Shown one piece after another: positions 31,557 through 38,418 of a stretch of DNA of 64,000 nucleotides. The number at the start of each line of letters is the position of its first letter. Within the stretch, counting starts at the first letter, position 1. Source of the DNA: Methyloversatilis universalis EHg5 (GTDB lineage Bacteria > Pseudomonadota > Gammaproteobacteria > Burkholderiales > Rhodocyclaceae); the NCBI RefSeq assembly GCF_000378945.1, contig NZ_KB900539.1, positions 3,112,122 through 3,176,121 on the forward strand, in the 5' to 3' direction. Below the pieces are notes generated by a model that saw only the letters and a list, made by a program, of their open reading frames with translations, had not been told where the DNA came from and ran no database searches. The position numbers were made by a program, and so were the translations under genes.

Positions 31557-32162
31557 GTGGCATACCACTGCACCGACCCACCGAAAGACCGAACCCTGGC
31601 TTCCCGCGAAGAACTGTCCGCCTTTCTTGCCGCCGTCGAACGACGCGCCTTCAAGCAGGCTGCGTTCGCGCTGCGCAACGACGAATCGGCGCTGGACGCG
31701 GTACAGGACGCGATGATGAAGCTGGCCGAGAAGTACGCCGACCGGCCGGCGGACGAACTTCCGCTGCTGTTCCAGCGCATCCTGCAGAACGTGATCCGCG
31801 ATGCGTTCCGGCGGCGCAAGGTGCGCTCGACCTGGACCACCCTGCTGTCGGCACTGACCGGCCAGGACGACGATGACGACTACGACCCGCTGGATACCCT
31901 GGTGGTCGACAACCCGTCGGAACTGGGTCGCACACCCGAACAGAACCTCGAACAGTCCGAAGTGATGGCCTTGATCGAGCGCGAAATTTCCCGTCTTCCG
32001 GCGCGTCAACGCGAAGCCTTCCTGATGCGTTACTGGGAGGAACTGGATATCGCCGAGACCGCGTCGGTCATGGGCTGTTCCGAAGGCAGCGTCAAGACCC
32101 ATTGTTCGCGCGCGACACACGCCCTCGCGGCCGCCCTCAAACTGCGTGGCATCAAACTATGA
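31557..32162 (+). CDS. RNA polymerase sigma factor, ECF-like
   Basis: A protein of about 201 residues. Region 2 is FKQAAFALRNDESALDAVQDAMMKLAE with a core-binding FQRILQNVIRDAFRRRKVRS. Region 4 is ISRLPARQREAFLMRYWEEL plus the helix-turn-helix TASVMGCSEGSVKTHCSRAT. An acidic linker (GQDDDDDYDPLD) joins them. It is likely controlled by the next gene, a single-pass membrane protein. The start is uncertain: homologues begin at ASREELSAFL, where the only nearby codon is CTG at 31596; a GTG at 31557 and a TTG at 31515 are the standard alternatives. The gene is divergent from ilvB. Confidence 0.85.
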   Translation: MAYHCTDPPKDRTLASREELSAFLAAVERRAFKQAAFALRNDESALDAVQDAMMKLAEKYADRPADELPLLFQRILQNVIRDAFRRRKVRSTWTTLLSALTGQDDDDDYDPLDTLVVDNPSELGRTPEQNLEQSEVMALIEREISRLPARQREAFLMRYWEELDIAETASVMGCSEGSVKTHCSRATHALAAALKLRGIKL

Positions 32163-32584
32163 ACCGGACTCACCTACCGCCTCCCTCGAGCAACCTCGAC
32201 GAAGCTGCGATCGGCCGCCGCGCCCATGCCGCTCTCGAAGCCACCTGTAGCGAACTGCCGCCGGACATCGTGTTCCGGCTGCGTCAGTCTCGCGAGCGTG
32301 CCATCGCGGCCGCCCAGCCCCGCAGACGTCTGGCGCTGCTGCCGCGGCTGGCAGGCATGGCTGGCACGCTGGGCGGTGGCGACTGGCTGCGCCAGAACCT
32401 GGTGTCGGCCACCGGCGTCGTGCTGCTCGCGCTGATTGCTGCTTTTGCCAGCCAGCAGTCGCAGGACGAACGTTTCAATGAGTCGATGGACATCGACACC
32501 GCGCTGCTGACCGACGATCTGCCGATCGACGCCTATCTTGACCGTGGTTTCGGCAACTGGCTGGACAGCCAGGGCGAACGCTGA
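32159..32584 (+). CDS. DUF3619 single-pass membrane protein, possible anti-sigma factor
   Basis: A protein of 141 residues. An N-terminal cytoplasmic part (about 1-75) with ELPPDIVFRLRQSRERAIAA is followed by one hydrophobic segment (VSATGVVLLALIAAFA) and an acidic periplasmic tail with the conserved DDLPIDAYLDRGF. Its ATG overlaps the sigma-factor stop by 4 bases (ATGA), the classical layout for sigma/anti-sigma pairs. The topology fits an anti-sigma factor, but no known anti-sigma zinc or helical motif is visible, so the role is inferred from context. Confidence 0.75.
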   Translation: MNRTHLPPPSSNLDEAAIGRRAHAALEATCSELPPDIVFRLRQSRERAIAAAQPRRRLALLPRLAGMAGTLGGGDWLRQNLVSATGVVLLALIAAFASQQSQDERFNESMDIDTALLTDDLPIDAYLDRGFGNWLDSQGER

Positions 32585-33036
32585 TGCGCGTTTTCCTGGC
32601 CGGCGCGCTGCTTGCAGCGTCGCTGTCGTGTGCCCCCGCGCTCGCCCAGCCCCGGACGCCCGCGTGGTATCAGCTCAAACCCGCTGAACAGGCCATCCTG
32701 TCGCCGCTGGCGGAAGACTGGGACAGCTTCGAGCCGGAACGCCGGCGCAAGTGGCTGGATCTGGCCGCACGCTATCCGTCGATGACGGTGCAGGAACAGT
32801 CACGCATGCGCGCGCGCATGGCCTACTGGGGCAGCCTCAGCCCCAAGGAACGGATCGAGGCACGCGAACGCTATCGGCGACTGCAGACCATGCCGCCGGA
32901 CCAGCGCGAAACCCTGCGCCGGCAATGGGAAGCCTACGAAAGCCTGTCTCCGGAAGAACGCAAGCGCCTGCAGGAGGCGGGCAGAAGCGGCAGCAAGACA
33001 CCGGGCGCGCCAGCAGCGTCTCCGGTTCGCAAGTAG
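32584..33036 (+). CDS. DUF3106 periplasmic protein
   Basis: A protein of 150 residues with a signal peptide (MRVFLAGALLAASLSCAPALA, cleaved before QPRTP). The mature part has repeated helical units: LSPLAEDWDSFEPERRRKWL, LSPKERIEARERYRRLQ, LSPEERKRLQEAG. Each repeat carries an (M/L)(P/S)PxxR-type turn, typical of DUF3106. Its ATG overlaps the previous stop by one base (TGATG). The repeated acidic/basic helices recall CpxP/Spy-like periplasmic sensors, but this is only a resemblance. Confidence 0.8.
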   Translation: MRVFLAGALLAASLSCAPALAQPRTPAWYQLKPAEQAILSPLAEDWDSFEPERRRKWLDLAARYPSMTVQEQSRMRARMAYWGSLSPKERIEARERYRRLQTMPPDQRETLRRQWEAYESLSPEERKRLQEAGRSGSKTPGAPAASPVRK

Positions 33037-33084
33037 ACTGCGCACCCTTTCTTTCTCGCGGCGTCCTTCCGCCGCATCCAGACG

Positions 33085-33516
33085 ATGTCCGAAGTCACCC
33101 GCTTTCCGGCCGCCGGCCTGCGCCGCCGGCTCGCATCCCTGTCTTACGAAGCGCTGCTGCTGCTCGGCGTGCTGGCGGCCGGTTTCATGCTGCCCTATCT
33201 GGTGATAGGCCTGACGCTGGACGTAGCGCCGCAAGGCTGGTTTGCCTGGCTGCACATTTTCCTGCTGCTGGGCGTGTACTTCGTGCACTACTGGCGCAAG
33301 GGCGGCCAGACGCTGGCCATGCAGACATGGGGCATCCGGGTAGTGGATGCGCGGAACGACCACCCGCCCGGCTTACGGCAGGCACAGCTGCGCTACCTGC
33401 TGAGCTGGCTTTCGCTGTGTTTCGGCGGTGCCGGGCTGATCTGGGCCCTGTTCGATCGCGAACGCCAGTTCCTGCACGACAGGCTGGCCGGCACCCGGGT
33501 CATTCGCATCAAGTGA
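33085..33516 (+). CDS. RDD-family membrane protein
   Basis: A protein of 143 residues with three hydrophobic helices. It has the RDD landmarks: RRLASLSYEALLLLGVLAAG (first helix with Arg), GQTLAMQTWGIRVVDARNDHP and the C-terminal DRERQFLHDRLAGTRVIRI. The classical Arg-Asp-Asp signature is partly changed in the first helix (SYEALLLL). Function is unknown in general; some relatives are transporters. It is last in the sigma-DUF3619-DUF3106-RDD unit and ends 7 bases before the end of convergent lptG. Confidence 0.82.
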   Translation: MSEVTRFPAAGLRRRLASLSYEALLLLGVLAAGFMLPYLVIGLTLDVAPQGWFAWLHIFLLLGVYFVHYWRKGGQTLAMQTWGIRVVDARNDHPPGLRQAQLRYLLSWLSLCFGGAGLIWALFDRERQFLHDRLAGTRVIRIK

Positions 33517-33523
33517 TGCCCGG

Positions 33524-34597
33524 TCAGCGGCGGTCTTCCCACCACAGCATGGCCGCCGCAGCAAACATGAAAAGAACACCCGGAGTGAGCGCCGCCGCGT
33601 AGGGCGGCCACGAATTGATCGCACCAAGATTGGAAAACAGGCCGTTCAGCATGTGGAACAGCACGCCTATCATGACGCCGGCGAACACCTTGATGCTGAC
33701 CGCGGCGTTGCGGTTGTGCATGTAGGCAAAGGGCAGTGCCAGCGCCAGCATGACCAGACAGGCCAGCGGATAGGTGAACTTCTTCCACAACGCAATTTCG
33801 TAGCGGCCGGTGTCCTGGTGGTTGTCCGCCAGATGCTGGATGTAGTGCCACAGCTTCCAGGCCGACATGCGCTCCGGCACCACCAGCATCACGCTCATCA
33901 CGTCCGGGCTCAGGTCCGAATCCCACACCAGCGTTTCGGCACGCGCCACCCGGGCGCCATCGGTCGAGAAGTCGGTCCGCGCCACCTCGGCCAGCACCCA
34001 GCCTTCAGCCTGCCGGTAGGCGCCCCGCCCTGCCTCAAGGATGGACAGCAGTTCCCGCCGCTCGTTGAATTCGAAGATACGCACCTGGCGCAGCTCGCCG
34101 TCCGGCGTGACGCTGCCGATATTGATGAAATTGCGGCCGTCCTTGACCCAGAAGCCGCTGCGGAATTCGCTGGTGAGCAGTTGCGAACGGGCGGCCAGTT
34201 TCAGTTCCTGCGCCGCACGTTCGGCCGGCGGCGCGATGAATTCGCCGGTCACGAAGGTGAGCAGCACGAAAGGCAGACCGATTCGACCCAGCAGTTTCAG
34301 GATGCGCGAGGTGGACAGGCCGGACGCACGCAGCACCGTGATTTCCGAATGCCGCGACAGCGTGGTCAGCGCATACAGCGCGCCGATCAGCACCGAGATC
34401 GGCAGCGTTTCATAGGCCCGTCCCGGCAGCGTCAGCACGGTATACATCACCGCGTGCTCCAGCCCGTAATTGCCGCGCCCGAGGTTGTCCAGTTCGTTGA
34501 TCAGGTCGAAGAAGCCGAACAGACCGAGAAAGGCGGTCAGAACCAGCAAGGTGGCGAAGGCGATTTCGCGGCGGACATAACGCTCGTGGATCAGCAT
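33524..34597 (-). CDS. lptG: LPS export ABC transporter permease LptG
   Basis: A protein of 357 residues of the YjgP/YjgQ family. LptG with LptF forms the inner-membrane pore of LptB2FG, which extracts LPS and hands it to LptC and LptA. Six membrane helices flank a periplasmic beta-jellyroll (about residues 120-260). The N-terminal YVRREIAFATLLVLTAFLGLF and LPGRAYETLPISVLIGALYAL are typical. The ATG lies two bases after the lptF stop. No lptA, lptB or lptC gene is in the window. Confidence 0.93.
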   Translation of the reverse strand: MLIHERYVRREIAFATLLVLTAFLGLFGFFDLINELDNLGRGNYGLEHAVMYTVLTLPGRAYETLPISVLIGALYALTTLSRHSEITVLRASGLSTSRILKLLGRIGLPFVLLTFVTGEFIAPPAERAAQELKLAARSQLLTSEFRSGFWVKDGRNFINIGSVTPDGELRQVRIFEFNERRELLSILEAGRGAYRQAEGWVLAEVARTDFSTDGARVARAETLVWDSDLSPDVMSVMLVVPERMSAWKLWHYIQHLADNHQDTGRYEIALWKKFTYPLACLVMLALALPFAYMHNRNAAVSIKVFAGVMIGVLFHMLNGLFSNLGAINSWPPYAAALTPGVLFMFAAAAMLWWEDRR

Positions 34598-34599
34598 GG

Positions 34600-35682
34600 T
34601 CAGCGGCTCCGCCAGGCGCGCGGCAGATGGCCGTACATGCGCCACGCGAACATGGCCGACAGCAGCACGAACATGCCGCCGTGCAGCGCCCACATGACGC
34701 CGCCGAAAGACAGCTTGCCCTGCGCCACCATGGCCTGGGTAATGCTCAGCAGATTGGAGTACACGAGGTAGATGAGCAGCGCCATCAGCAGATTGTTTGC
34801 TCGCCCTGCCCGCGGATTCACGAAAGAAAGCGGGATGGCGAGCAGCGCCAGATTGAGCGCCGCGATCGGCAGACCGATGCGGAACGCCAGTTCACCCATA
34901 TTGGGCGGAGAAGGATCTGCCAGCAGTTCCTGCACCGTAAGCAGGTTGGGGCGTTCTTCCACACCCTGCGATTCCCTGGTTTCGATCCGCACCGCGTAGC
35001 GCTCGAATTCCATCACCCGGAATTCCGGCGTACCGGGCAGTCCTTCGTATCGGCGACCGTGCAGCAGCACGACGAAACGGTCGCCGCTGGCCAGCGTCTG
35101 CGTGTACCCATCGGCCGCGACGGTCACGCCGACCCGCCCCTTGTCGGTCGAACTGACGAAGATGTTCTTGACCGCACCGTCGCTGCCGTCACCGCTCTCG
35201 ACGAAAAACACGCGGTTGGCCTGAGAGGACTCGCGGAAACTGCCGGGCGACATCTGCGCCACGTCGTCACGATTGCTCATGCGAGTCCGGAACTCGGCGC
35301 TCTTCACCTGCGACCACGGCGACAGATAGATGGACAGCACCGCCACCGCAACCACCATGGGCAGCGCGAACAGCACCACCGGACGCACCCACGCGGACAG
35401 CGGCAGACCGGTGGCGAACCACACCACCATTTCTGAATCGCGCCAGGTGCGCGACATTGCCAGCAGTACCGAAATGAACAGCGTGAGCGACAGGATCACG
35501 CCCAGATAGCGCAGCGCGCCGAATCCGAGCAATGCCATCACCGCTTCGGACGCCACTTTTCCGCCTGCCGCCTGTCCGAGCAGGCGCACCAGCTGGGTGG
35601 ACAGCACGATGGCGAACAGCGCGACGAAAACGGTCAGTGCAGTGCTGGCGAATTCGCGCAGGGCGGCGCGCTGGAAGATCAA
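34600..35682 (-). CDS. lptF: LPS export ABC transporter permease LptF
   Basis: A protein of 360 residues beginning IFQRAALREFASTALTVFVA. It is the partner permease of LptG with the same layout: helices, a periplasmic jellyroll (about 125-265) and helices. Coupling-helix residues are in SRTWRDSEMVVWFATGL. The start appears to be TTG at 35680-35682 with GGAG 8 bases upstream; homologues start at this position and the frame upstream adds only unrelated residues. It is divergent from pepA, as in many proteobacteria. Confidence 0.92.
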   Translation of the reverse strand: MIFQRAALREFASTALTVFVALFAIVLSTQLVRLLGQAAGGKVASEAVMALLGFGALRYLGVILSLTLFISVLLAMSRTWRDSEMVVWFATGLPLSAWVRPVVLFALPMVVAVAVLSIYLSPWSQVKSAEFRTRMSNRDDVAQMSPGSFRESSQANRVFFVESGDGSDGAVKNIFVSSTDKGRVGVTVAADGYTQTLASGDRFVVLLHGRRYEGLPGTPEFRVMEFERYAVRIETRESQGVEERPNLLTVQELLADPSPPNMGELAFRIGLPIAALNLALLAIPLSFVNPRAGRANNLLMALLIYLVYSNLLSITQAMVAQGKLSFGGVMWALHGGMFVLLSAMFAWRMYGHLPRAWRSR

Positions 35683-35737
35683 GCCTGGGGCTCCGTGCGG
35701 AACGCCTCCGCGCAATCGCGCGTCAGGCCGTTCTTTT

Positions 35738-35767
35738 TTGACTCGCGCGCAGCGTCGAGCCGATAAT
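35738..35767 (+). promoter_or_regulatory. Sigma-70 promoter of pepA
   Basis: TTGACT (35738-35743), 18 bases, GATAAT (35762-35767). Five of six matches in each hexamer, 41 bases before the pepA GTG. Confidence 0.7.
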
Positions 35768-35808
35768 CGGCGCGACTGACTCAGCGCGTACTGATAGAGG
35801 AGAAGCGG

Positions 35809-37302
35809 GTGGAATTTAGCATAAAGAGCGGCAGCCCCGAAAAGCTGCGTACCGGCGCCCTGGTCGTGGGCGTATTCGAGTCACGCAAGCCGGGCGCCAG
35901 CGCAGCGGCCCTCGATGCCGCCAGCAAGGGCCGCATCGCCGAAGTGCTCGCCAGCGGCGACCTGGACGGCAAGGCAGGCAGTACGCTGCTGCTGCACAAG
36001 CTGCCGGGCGTGGCGGCAGACCGCATCCTGCTGGTTGGCCTGGGCAAGGAAAAGGATTTCGGCCTGAAGGAATTCCGCGACGCGGTCGCCGCCAGCGTCC
36101 GCGCCTTGCGCGACACCGGCGCCGCCGACGCGGTGATCACGCTGGCCGAACAGGCCCCGCGCAAGCTGGGCAACGCTGGCGCGCTGCGCCAGTCGGCCAT
36201 CGTCGCGCTGGAGGTGCTCTATCGCTATGCGTCGCCGGTCGGCGAGGCGAAGGAATCCAGCCGCGCACTGGCCGCCCTTGGCTTCACCGTGCCCAAGAAG
36301 GGCAGCGCCTCCGCAGCGGCTGAAGCGCTGAAGCAGGGTGAGGCCATCGGCCACGGCATGTCGCTCACCCGCACGCTGGGTAATCTGCCGCCCAACATCT
36401 GCACGCCTACCTATCTGGCCGAACAGGCGCTGGAACTGGGCACGCGCAGCGGCATCAAGGTCACCGTGCTCGACCGCCCGGAACTGGAAAAGCTGGGCAT
36501 GGGCTCCTTCCTGTCGGTGTCCGACGGCTCGCGCCAGCCGCCCAAGTTCATCGTGATGGAGTACCGCGGCGGCAAGAAGAACGACGCGCCGGTGGTGCTG
36601 GTCGGCAAGGGCATTACCTTCGACACCGGCGGCATTTCGCTGAAGCCGGGCGAAGGCATGGACGAAATGAAGTACGACATGTGCGGCGCCGCCAGCGTGC
36701 TGGGCACCTTCCAGGCGCTGGCCGCGATGAAGCTGTCGCTGAACGTGGTCGGCCTCATTCCGACCACCGAGAACATGCCGGGCGGCGCCGCCACCCGGCC
36801 GGGCGACGTGGTGAAGTCCATGTCCGGCCAGACCATCGAAATCCTGAACACCGACGCCGAAGGCCGGCTCATCCTGTGCGATGCGCTCACCTACGCCGAG
36901 CGCTATGACCCGGCCTGCGTGGTCGACATCGCCACGCTGACCGGCGCCTGCATCATCGCGCTGGGCCACGTTACCAGCGGCCTGATGGCCAACGACGATG
37001 CGCTCGCCGACGAACTGCTGGCGGCGGGGCAGTCCTCGTGGGACCGCGCCTGGCGCCTGCCGATCTGGGACGATTATCAGGAGCAGCTGAAGAGCAATTT
37101 CGCCGACATGGGCAATATCGGCGGCCGGCCGGCGGGTTCGATCACCGCCGCATGCTTCCTCGCGCGCTTCGCGAAGAAGTACAAGTGGGCGCACCTGGAC
37201 ATCGCGGGTACCGCCTGGAAGAGCGGCAAGGACAAGGGTGGCACCGGCCGTCCGGTGCCGCTGCTCACCCACTTCCTGCTCGAACGCGCCGGCAAGCTCT
37301 GA
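35809..37302 (+). CDS. pepA: Leucyl aminopeptidase (cytosol aminopeptidase A)
   Basis: A protein of 497 residues of peptidase family M17. It removes N-terminal residues, preferring leucine, in the cytosol; in some bacteria PepA also binds DNA in cer recombination and pyrimidine control. The two-metal site is built from VGKGITFDTGGISLKPG, DMCGAASVLG and the signature NTDAEGRL. The start is GTG at 35809 with a strong GAGGAG upstream. It is divergent from lptFG and is followed 7 bases later by holC, the usual pepA-holC-valS order. Confidence 0.96.
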   Translation: MEFSIKSGSPEKLRTGALVVGVFESRKPGASAAALDAASKGRIAEVLASGDLDGKAGSTLLLHKLPGVAADRILLVGLGKEKDFGLKEFRDAVAASVRALRDTGAADAVITLAEQAPRKLGNAGALRQSAIVALEVLYRYASPVGEAKESSRALAALGFTVPKKGSASAAAEALKQGEAIGHGMSLTRTLGNLPPNICTPTYLAEQALELGTRSGIKVTVLDRPELEKLGMGSFLSVSDGSRQPPKFIVMEYRGGKKNDAPVVLVGKGITFDTGGISLKPGEGMDEMKYDMCGAASVLGTFQALAAMKLSLNVVGLIPTTENMPGGAATRPGDVVKSMSGQTIEILNTDAEGRLILCDALTYAERYDPACVVDIATLTGACIIALGHVTSGLMANDDALADELLAAGQSSWDRAWRLPIWDDYQEQLKSNFADMGNIGGRPAGSITAACFLARFAKKYKWAHLDIAGTAWKSGKDKGGTGRPVPLLTHFLLERAGKL

Positions 37303-37309
37303 GGCAGGC

Positions 37310-37729
37310 ATGGCGGTTGCCGAATTCCATCACGACGCCCAGGACAAGCTGCGCCACGCCTGCACGCTGGTGGCGCAGTGGTACCGGGACGGGCGTCGCG
37401 TCTGGATCCACTGCGACAGCGAGCCGCTGGCCGCCCGGCTGGACCAGATGCTGTGGGTGTTTGAGCCGCTGGCCTTCGTTCCGCACGTGCGAGACGGTCA
37501 CCGGCTGAGCGAGGCGACACCGGTGACCATCGGCCGCGACCCGGCCGCCGCGCCGGTGGACGCCATCGTGCTCAATATGGCGCAATCGCTGCCGGCCGGC
37601 TTCGAACAGCGCGAACACATTGTCGAAATCGTGAGCCGCGACCCGGCTGACCGCGAGGCAGCGCGGGCGCGTTTCATGCACTACCGGGAGCGCGGTTTCG
37701 ACATGCAGACACGAAAGGCTGAAGCATGA
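37310..37729 (+). CDS. holC: DNA polymerase III chi subunit
   Basis: A protein of 139 residues. Chi, with psi, links the clamp loader to single-stranded DNA-binding protein at the replication fork. Family segments are the N-terminal KLRHACTLVAQWYRDGRRVW, DQMLWVFEPLAFVPHV and PADREAARARFMHYRERGFD. The ATG at 37310 follows GAGGCAGGC. The last four bases overlap the start of the repeat-protein gene (ATGA). Confidence 0.9.
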   Translation: MAVAEFHHDAQDKLRHACTLVAQWYRDGRRVWIHCDSEPLAARLDQMLWVFEPLAFVPHVRDGHRLSEATPVTIGRDPAAAPVDAIVLNMAQSLPAGFEQREHIVEIVSRDPADREAARARFMHYRERGFDMQTRKAEA

Positions 37730-38388
37730 GCGAGGATCTGATCGGTCGCGCCGATTCCCTGATGCGGCGCGGCCGCAGTTTCGTTGCCGGCCGGGTCGCG
37801 CCGGCGGTGGTGGACGACGGCATTCCGCTGCTCACCGAGGCGGTCGACCTCGAAACGCTGGCGCCAGAGCCGGAAGACCGCACTGCCGAAATCACCGAGG
37901 CGGTGACGGCCGAAGTCACCGAGCGGGTCACCCGGGAAGTGACCGAGCAGGTGACCGAAAGAGTGACGGCCGAGGTGACCGAACGCGTCACCGCTGAAGT
38001 CACGGCCGAAGTCACCGAGCGGGTCCGCGCGGAGGTGAGTGCGCAGGTCACCGAGCAGGTGAGCCGGTCGGTCGGCAGTGAGGTGAGCGAGAACCTCCTG
38101 CTGCGCGCTTCGGACGCGCTGGACCGGGAGTTCGCCGACCTGCCCTCGCAGGTGCAGCTGCGCATCGACGAATGGTGCGCCAGCGCGCTGCCGGCGCTGG
38201 TCAGCATAGAAATGCAGGCCGCCTTCGAGGCGGCGCTGGGCGCAGCACTGGAGAGCGCCGCAGGCCGCATCCGCGCCCAGGCCACGCTGGATCTGCGCGA
38301 ACAGATCGCCGCCGAGATCGAAAAGCGCAGCCAGGCCGTGCTGCACGCCACGAACCCACCTTCGGACCAGCCCGACCAGCCTCTATAA
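37726..38388 (+). CDS. Tetrapeptide-repeat protein between holC and valS
   Basis: A protein of 220 residues with no signal peptide or membrane segment. The N-terminal 55 residues contain HDGxPxLTE-like text (DDGIPLLTEAVDLE) seen in related holC-linked proteins. Residues 56-123 are 17 tandem four-residue units of the form V-T-x-x (VTER, VTAE, VTEQ). The C-terminal 90 residues are helical with LPSQVQLRIDEWCASALPAL. The repeat puts Val every fourth residue and charged Glu/Arg between, suggesting a long charged helix or coiled-coil stalk. Function is unknown. It is translationally coupled to holC, and the valS promoter -10 covers its stop codon. Confidence 0.8.
   Translation: MSEDLIGRADSLMRRGRSFVAGRVAPAVVDDGIPLLTEAVDLETLAPEPEDRTAEITEAVTAEVTERVTREVTEQVTERVTAEVTERVTAEVTAEVTERVRAEVSAQVTEQVSRSVGSEVSENLLLRASDALDREFADLPSQVQLRIDEWCASALPALVSIEMQAAFEAALGAALESAAGRIRAQATLDLREQIAAEIEKRSQAVLHATNPPSDQPDQPL
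37891..38094 (+). repeat. 17 tandem 12-base units encoding V-T-x-x
   Basis: Seventeen consecutive 12-base units (204 bases) with core GTSACCGARNNN, each encoding V-T-x-x. The middle ten are the most regular; the last six drift (VRAE, VSAQ, VSRS, VGSE, VSEN). All length changes by whole units would stay in frame. Confidence 0.85.
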
Positions 38389-38389
38389 T
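38361..38389 (+). promoter_or_regulatory. Candidate valS promoter overlapping the upstream stop codon
   Basis: A perfect TATAAT (38384-38389) includes the TAA stop of the upstream gene. A weak -35 TTCGGA (38361-38366) is 17 bases upstream. The ATG of valS is 30 bases downstream. Confidence 0.55.
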
Positions 38390-38418
38390 CGCGGGTTTTG
38401 CATCCACGCAGACCCGTC

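Noticed and set aside
37891-38094. Regular 12-base repeats resembling a CRISPR or minisatellite
   Set aside because: Units are too short and have no spacers; they are in frame in a coding gene, so they are protein repeats.
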